Source: Atherinomorus stipes (lineage: Eukaryota; Chordata; Actinopteri; Atheriniformes; Atherinidae). From it: a stretch of DNA of 64,000 nt. This document shows, piece by piece, positions 59,006 through 64,000 of this stretch (positions are counted from its first letter, which is position 1; each line of letters starts with the position of its first letter). The stretch lies in contig JALJCO010008632.1 of the NCBI GenBank assembly GCA_023101725.1, forward strand, positions 54,901 through 118,900. The letters run 5' to 3'. The notes beneath the pieces are model-generated. The model saw only the letters and a program-made list of their open reading frames with translations. It did not search any database and was not told where the DNA came from. The position numbers were made by a program, and so were the translations under genes.

Positions 59006-60597
59006 CAGTGTTGGGGTAGTTACTCAAAAAAGTAATTTGTTACTCGTTACTCATTACTTCTGTAAATTGCAATGAGATTACTTTACTAGTTACTGCATTT
59101 GAAAAGTAATGTCACTACTTATTACTTTACCATTTCTTATATTAATGTGGACAAAAAAAACATAGCGATATCATCACTTCTGTATGCATAGTGTTTACTG
59201 TATAATTGTATGCAAAATAGCATGTAAAACCATATGAAAGAACAGTGATGCATATCTCTTTCAGCAGAAAGAGATATGCATCACTATGAACAAACAAACT
59301 GATAAAGGAGACTATATGAGGTAGTTTCATAAGGCTTTGGGAAACATGAGAAAAAAATCTCTTCTGAAAACAAAACTAGTCTTTCATTACACTAAACAAA
59401 ATTTAAAAAGTCTATAAAAAAACGGGTTTTGGTCATTTTATGCTATATATTAAAACAGAATTGCATAAAGCTACATAAGCTTAGAAAAAAGAAAAAAAAT
59501 GCAATTAATTAAACAGAAAAATCACATCATCCTGTAACATTAATTTCATCATAGCTCATTCTCCTCTGCCTTCTGAAGACAAAGCTGCCAGAGGCAGTCA
59601 CAAATCAAGACACAAACTATTAAACCTCATAATTATTATGCATATACAGAAAAAGTGCAACAGTGAAAACAAAGTGCAACAAGACGTTCATCTCACAAAC
59701 TTTATCCTATTCATTTTCTCTCTATTTTTCAAAATATCGACTGTATTGCATAAGTAAAAGTCTTTCAAATCTTTTATCTGACAGCCTGTTCCTCCTTGGG
59801 GTCAGAACAATACTGCCCAGGCTGAACAGCCTTTCCACTGGTGCACTTGATGGTATTGGCGTGTTGTAGGTATTTTCTCTAGTATTTTTCTAAACTGGGG
59901 CGATTCAATAGTCGACAGGGGAAGCATGTCCTCTACAATGTGTCCTGCTATTAGCTTGTTCAGTTCTGTCTGTGTTGCCTGCTGCTGCCGTCCGAGTCCA
60001 AACCATGTCGATAGCTTTGCTTGTTTCGGCGGGGTCGGCTGCTGTGAGCTTTCCTCAGCCGCCTGGCCAGCAGGATCTTTCGCCACAAGTTTGGTGTTGC
60101 CATGCTGCACCGACAAATGCTTAGACAGGCTACTCATTGACTTGGCACTCGTTGAAAGACACCGGTCTCCCACACATAGGTTGCATTTCATGCAAATATT
60201 TTTTGTCCTTTCGCGCAATAAACTCAAAGTAATGTGAATATTGCCACTGGCTGAAACTCCCCGTCTCTGTTTCCGTCTCCATGCTCCTCTTTCTTTCCCT
60301 CGCACGTGCAGTGACATTACCTAAATACAAAACTCGTCTCTATGGCAACAGCCTTAGGAAGCACACAGGCAGCTTGCATGCAGGCAGGTATCTCTTAAAG
60401 GGATCACAACCTGTGATTAGAGAACTATACAAATCGACAAACAAGGCTTAGATAACGCAGAAAAGGCCGTTACTATGGTCTAGTAAAGTAATTTCATTAC
60501 CAATATTTTAAATGTAACACATTACCCTACTTCATTACCCATAAAAGTAATATCGTTATAGTAATGCGTTACTTTGTAACGCGTTACCCCAACACTG
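59006..60597 (-). mobile_element. hAT element, 1,592 bp, internally deleted, with exact 8-bp target duplication
   Basis: GACAACAT at 58998-59005 recurs at 60598-60605. The TIRs are CAGTGTTGGGGTAGTTACTC and the complement of GAGTAATG-type sequence, CAGTGTTGGGGTAACGCGTT. Subterminal regions are full of AGTAAT/GTTACT words on both sides. The coding strand is minus: a BED-type N-terminus (60317-59870) is joined directly to the C-terminal dimerisation block (59853-59722). About 700 bp of 3' non-coding sequence follows. The catalytic core is missing, so the copy is non-autonomous. Confidence 0.92.
59722..60317 (-). pseudogene. Deleted hAT transposase: BED finger plus C-terminal dimerisation block
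   Basis: The minus frame 60317-59802 (171 codons) carries a BED-type zinc finger: Cys45 and Cys48 in KCNLC, then His67 and His72 in LSKHLSVQH. It continues through LIAGHIVEDMLPLSTIESPQ, the N-terminal linker typical of BED-hAT transposases, to KIPTT. There the sequence jumps, in a different frame, to the hAT C-terminal block: [20 protein letters not shown] ... [17 protein letters not shown], stop at 59722. The RNase-H-like catalytic domain (normally several hundred residues) is absent. A second frameshift separates the upstream part of the finger (SQWQYSHYFEF, in another frame) from KCNLC. A functional transposase is excluded. Confidence 0.85.
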
Positions 60598-60642
60598 GAC
60601 AACATATCCAAGAGTTAGGGGTACCTCTGTATTCCTGCCCCA

Positions 60643-60710
60643 CACCACCAAGACCAAGACGTTTCCGAGACCAGGGACCAAGACCGAGACACTGACCAAT
60701 CTATTTTAGT
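60643..60710 (+). repeat. ACCAAGACC-type MITE fragment
   Basis: CACCAAGACCAAGACGTTTC and GACCAAGACCGAGACAC match one end of the element at 53262-53481 and cut off the hAT relic. Confidence 0.5.
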
Positions 60711-60779
60711 CTGTTTACCATTCTTTTATACATTTTTATTTTGTTTTGTTGTGGCTTCTTCTTTTTTTTTAACTTTTTG

Positions 60780-61170
60780 TTCTGTTTTGTTTTTTTACTT
60801 GTCCTGTCCAGGATCATAGCAAGCAGAATGGAAATCTAATTGCTTTATTGTGTTGAACAGTTTTGCTTTGTCAAGGGGAGCTTTATGAACATAAGGCTCC
60901 CCTTGATATCCTGTTTATTCATTTCATTTCTTTAATTAAACATTTGTTTATAACAGCATTCCATACCATACCTCTGGGCTTGACAAGGGAGAAATGAAAG
61001 TTAGTGGAACAGAAAGAAAGGACTGAGAAAGAGGAAGAGAGCGAGAGAGAGAGAGAGAGAGAGGAGAGAAAACATGAATCCACTTACACAGTTCACTGGT
61101 GCATCTGTACAGAAATCCCTAAACAACATTCCAAGGTCTCTGTTGGAAAACAAAACAAGCAATCCATTTT
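60780..61170 (-). mobile_element. Retroelement 3' end, second copy, minus strand
   Basis: ACTTGTCCTGTCCAGGATCA through GAAAACAAAACAAGCAATCC follows 49100-49465 closely, including a purine tract (61010-61065) containing (GA)n. It is 5'-truncated before the C-rich part. Confidence 0.7.
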
Positions 61171-61222
61171 CAAAATAAAACTGGATTTGACATCAATTTT
61201 GGATGATTTTAGATCAATTTAA

Positions 61223-61873
61223 AGGATAAGTTTCTTTTTTTTTTCAACCTGGGCCTTATTTCTCGGAGTTTATACATACATTTACTCATCAGTAAAGTTT
61301 CTGCATCACTATGAGTCCTTCGGAGGATATAACTTGATTTACCCTTCGGTATACTTCCAGTAATAATGGCGGAAACGGGGCAGCAACTATATCAGACATT
61401 ATCTGCCGCAAAACTCCTTCATTTCATCAATGCTTTAAATAGAATGAACGAACGAATGAGTTTGTCCCGTGAGTTCAGAGTTTCGCAAATTGTGTTTTTG
61501 TTGTTGTCTGGGCAATGAGCTGCTCTTCTCAGCTGTACGACGGAAGCGCGCATCGTGAACGCGCGGCCCCGAAAAGTGTCTAGAACTACCTGATAACTTA
61601 CGGATAGCTAAATCTGGACTCACAGGACAATAGTACTCATTGTTTTTTTCATTCTACTTAAAGTATTGGCGAAAATCAAGGAGTTTTGCTGCAGATAATG
61701 TCTTATTTAGTCGCTGCCCCATCTCCGCCATTTTCACTGGATGTACACTGAAGTGTGAATCAAGTTATATCTTTCGAAGGATCCCAAATGAATGCAGAAA
61801 CTTTACTGGTGAGTAAATGCACGTATATACTCCTAGAAATAAGGTCCAGATTGAAAAAAAAGAAAATTATCCT
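61223..61873. mobile_element. TTAA MITE family D, complete, 651 bp
   Basis: TTAA at 61219-61222 and 61874-61877 bounds AGGATAAGTTTCTTTTTTTT and the complement of AGGATAATTTTCTTTTTTTT. The arms continue about 130 bp with CTTATTTCT, TTTACTCA and AGTAAAGTTTCTGCAT words. Partial copies lie at 14148 (left) and 26920 (right). Confidence 0.85.
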
Positions 61874-61877
61874 TTAA

Positions 61878-63609
61878 AGTTGTACTTCCATGGTCATTTC
61901 ATTAATATTTCTGTGTTCTCCATTATTATTGAATGCATTCTGCATCGTTTCTGTTTAAAAAAACCTTCTGGTATCTTTGTATCCAGCTGTATTTGTATAC
62001 TAGAAGAGAGGCTTGTGGTCCAACGGCAGCTTTTCCGTCTGATTGGCTCCCTCCCATGAGTGTATGAAGGAAGCTCCGCCCTCCGCTCTTATTTTGTTAC
62101 AGACAGGAAATAGAGCCGACAAACAAGTTTGTTCCGCCATGCTAACAAACAGTTAGCTAATTAGCTTCTCAACTCCGAAGCTACAGTCGTGCTGTCTCCA
62201 CTTCTAGTGTGTAGTGGAGGGTTACCTGCCTTCCAATGGACAGATAGAAACCCCACGTGGGATACGCTATTTGCAATGTTACGTAGAAGTGCGAGGCTGT
62301 TCCCGATTCGCTCTTTTCTTCGTATTGTTTCTCTGATGAGAAAACACAGCCGACTGGGGGGAACGCAACGCTAGCAAGTCAGCATGTGTAAGTAAACAAG
62401 GGGAAACCCTCCGTATTTCAAAAGGAGCAAGTTAAACGGGTTTTCAGTGGAAGGAGGCCTTTAGGATTGATCGAGGTATCGTTACACTCCTAATTTATTC
62501 TTCCAAAAACACTGATGACAAGATCCTAGTTCACAGTGTTATTCTATATTTTTCTAACTCTGCTGTTCTGTTGAGTAGAAATAGTCATTACCTGTAAGTT
62601 TATTTATTTTCTAAATGCTGTCTTGTCTGATAAACATAGCTCACTGTCTGAGATGCACATGTTGCTAGCAGATAGCCTTTAGCAAAGTCCGACCGCAGCT
62701 TGACCTAGATTCTCTAAATAAGGTTATAGCCAAATAAGGTGTAGCCAATCAAAATTAAGTCAACTTGGTCTCCGGGTAAAGCTGCATATCATTACAGCAC
62801 CCAACTGTATGACTGGGGAAGGGAGGTCTAGCGTGTCAAAACAATCCCCCGCTGTAAAAAGTGCCGTTTTTTTCTTTGGAGGAATAACAAGCAAACAATG
62901 TCAACTACATGAACTAATTTTTACTGCTATGTCATCACTCCTTTAAAAATCATGATGGAAATCAAGATGGAACGATATGGAAAAACAGATGCTGATTGTT
63001 ATTTGTTTTTTTTGTTTGTTTTTTTGCCATATCTTCCAGCACTACTGCAAATGCTCACATCAGATGCTGATCCCAAACCAGCAGCTGGTGGATGCTCTCT
63101 GCATTCCAACGCTGCAGTAATTCACATATCCAAACATCACAATTTTAACCGATAGTGGCTGATTGGTGTCTCCCCTATCAGAAAAAGGAAGGTTGGACCA
63201 CAGACCAGTATGAATCTCCGTCTCCAACCCCATCATGTTCAACAATGCTGACACTGGTGCAGAACTGCAGCTGTGGAGGTGTGGATGATGCGTTTTAGCG
63301 GTTTCATGTGATCTTCTGGAAGATTATTGCATGCCACATTATTTACAGAGAGGCGATAAAACCAGTGAAACTCCTGGGCCGTTCAGGTGATGATTAATTC
63401 CTGTTTGACTGTCATGTCACTCTGCAGAAGTTTCAGTTAAGATGTATTTGCCTCCACTAATTCCTTGTGTTTGCTCTGCTGCCTCCAGTCACCTGTTGGT
63501 GTTTCCCCAAACACAGCGCAGATGTTGAGCACTCATCAGGAAAATTACCACCGTAAAACAACAACAGCCACCCGTTCAACACCTCTCTCTGCTCACCCAC
63601 TGAGGAAGT
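61878..63609. other. No gene assigned
   Basis: ATCACTCCTTTAA at 62933 looks like the right end of another TTAA-type element with no left partner found. The forward frame 63465-63701 overlaps the next entry in another frame. Confidence 0.35.
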
Positions 63610-63830
63610 TTGCCAAGGGCGACGGCTGCATCCCCAGACGATGTGGGTGGTTACGTAACACTTGGCAAAGAGGACGAGCACGTCCATGTTCTGATCTTTA
63701 ATGAAGAAACCAACACAATCCTGCACAAGCTGGTGCAAGTCAGACCTCTGAACATAGCTGCTGTTGATGGTGGAGGGACTCTGATGCCAGGCTGTCCCAC
63801 TGAGGCACAACATGCATGTTTAAAAAAGTC
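63610..63830 (+). other. Coding-like open segment near the window end, function unknown
   Basis: From TTG at 63610 the frame runs through PDDVGGYVTLGKEDEHVHVL, IFNEETNTILHKLVQVR and AAVDGGGTLMPGCPTEAQHA before entering a (GT)n/(GA)n stretch at 63840. The balanced composition looks more like an exon than the AT-driven frames elsewhere. No family is recognised and splice sites are only suggestive (AAAAAAGTCCGT near 63823). It could equally be transposon-derived or chance. Confidence 0.3.
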
Positions 63831-64000
63831 CGTCTGTAATGTGTGTGTGTGTGAGAGAGAGAGAGTTTTCAGCCTTCACTGGACTTGCATACATTGCTCA
63901 TCAGAATCTGTCCTGCTCCCTTTGTCTGCTGTCGCAGGTCTTGTTTTGTCTACAGTCCTGAATAAACAGATTTATGTCCTTGCAACATGGTGATTACACA

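Larger units (their letters stand above)
58380..60650 (+). pseudogene. hAT (Ac-type) transposase relic, interrupted by a younger hAT
   Basis: Plus-strand frames give pieces of the C-terminal half of an Ac-like hAT transposase in order: LEQEQATAKVLSND (58432), DIDVLKSVQKALNALSDFTD (58508), LSGEG-VSVS-VKPA, then DAEAELSPYLQAPN (58913). The 1.6-kb element at 59006-60597 intervenes. Then comes YLCIPAP (60628), the start of the KYLCIPATSxPSERVF dimerisation block. Several stops and frameshifts occur before the insertion, so the gene was probably dead when hit. After 60650 the frame is lost to another repeat. Confidence 0.75.

Overview
The window reads as nuclear DNA from a ray-finned (teleost) fish, probably intergenic or intronic. 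It is AT-rich, full of stop codons in every frame, and built almost entirely from transposable elements of fish type: piggyBac, Tc1/mariner, hAT, Harbinger-like, CACTA-like palindromic MITEs, L2- and L1-like LINEs, tRNA-derived SINEs and one LTR end. I found no convincing intact host gene, no rRNA and no functional tRNA. All recognisable protein-coding sequence belongs to decayed transposons. Two short coding-like stretches (28.4 kb and 63.6 kb) remain unexplained.

Layout. 0-7 kb: a broken piggyBac transposase (1.2-2.2 kb), a 2-kb TIR element with a Harbinger Myb-like relic (3.3-5.3 kb), a TTAA-flanked MITE (5.8-6.4 kb) and a hAT MITE with an 8-bp target duplication (6.8 kb). 8.1-9.4 kb: a 30-31 bp minisatellite of about 42 copies. 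10.0-10.4 kb: a polypurine tract plus LTR. 11.7-15.3 kb: a 2-kb TIR element carrying a Tc1-type MITE, then a half MITE, a Tc1 transposase relic and a palindromic MITE. 17.1-19 kb: a Tc1-type MITE split by a SINE, then an L2 3' end. 20.8-25.5 kb: a CACTA-like palindrome, MITE and L2 pieces, and a 1.46-kb TTAA-flanked element with long internal inverted repeats. 27.35 kb: five ATTTGCAT octamers in 39 bp. 30.6-34.6 kb: a Tc1 transposase with the DD34E spacing, extreme G/T- and A-rich stretches, and an (AATT)n array. 38.0 kb: a perfect 18-bp hairpin. 39.1-39.7 kb: a degenerate satellite. 43.2-43.7 kb: a SINE split by a hAT MITE and by another tRNA-headed insertion. 48.9-52.2 kb: an outer TIR element holding a poly(A) retroelement (19-bp duplication) and a TTAA MITE. 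52.8-54.5 kb: an L2 split by a MITE with a 9-bp duplication. 55.5-56.5 kb: a 24-bp minisatellite split by a SINE. 58.4-60.65 kb: an old hAT transposase cut by a younger hAT deletion derivative with an exact 8-bp duplication. 61.2-61.9 kb: a further TTAA MITE.

The parts do not form a pathway. What the window records is an insertion history. Many insertions can be ordered because reading frames or parent repeats resume after the insert is removed. The clearest cases are hAT-in-hAT, MITE-in-L2, SINE-in-MITE, and the composite at 49-52 kb. All family calls come from motifs seen by eye, and no database search was run.
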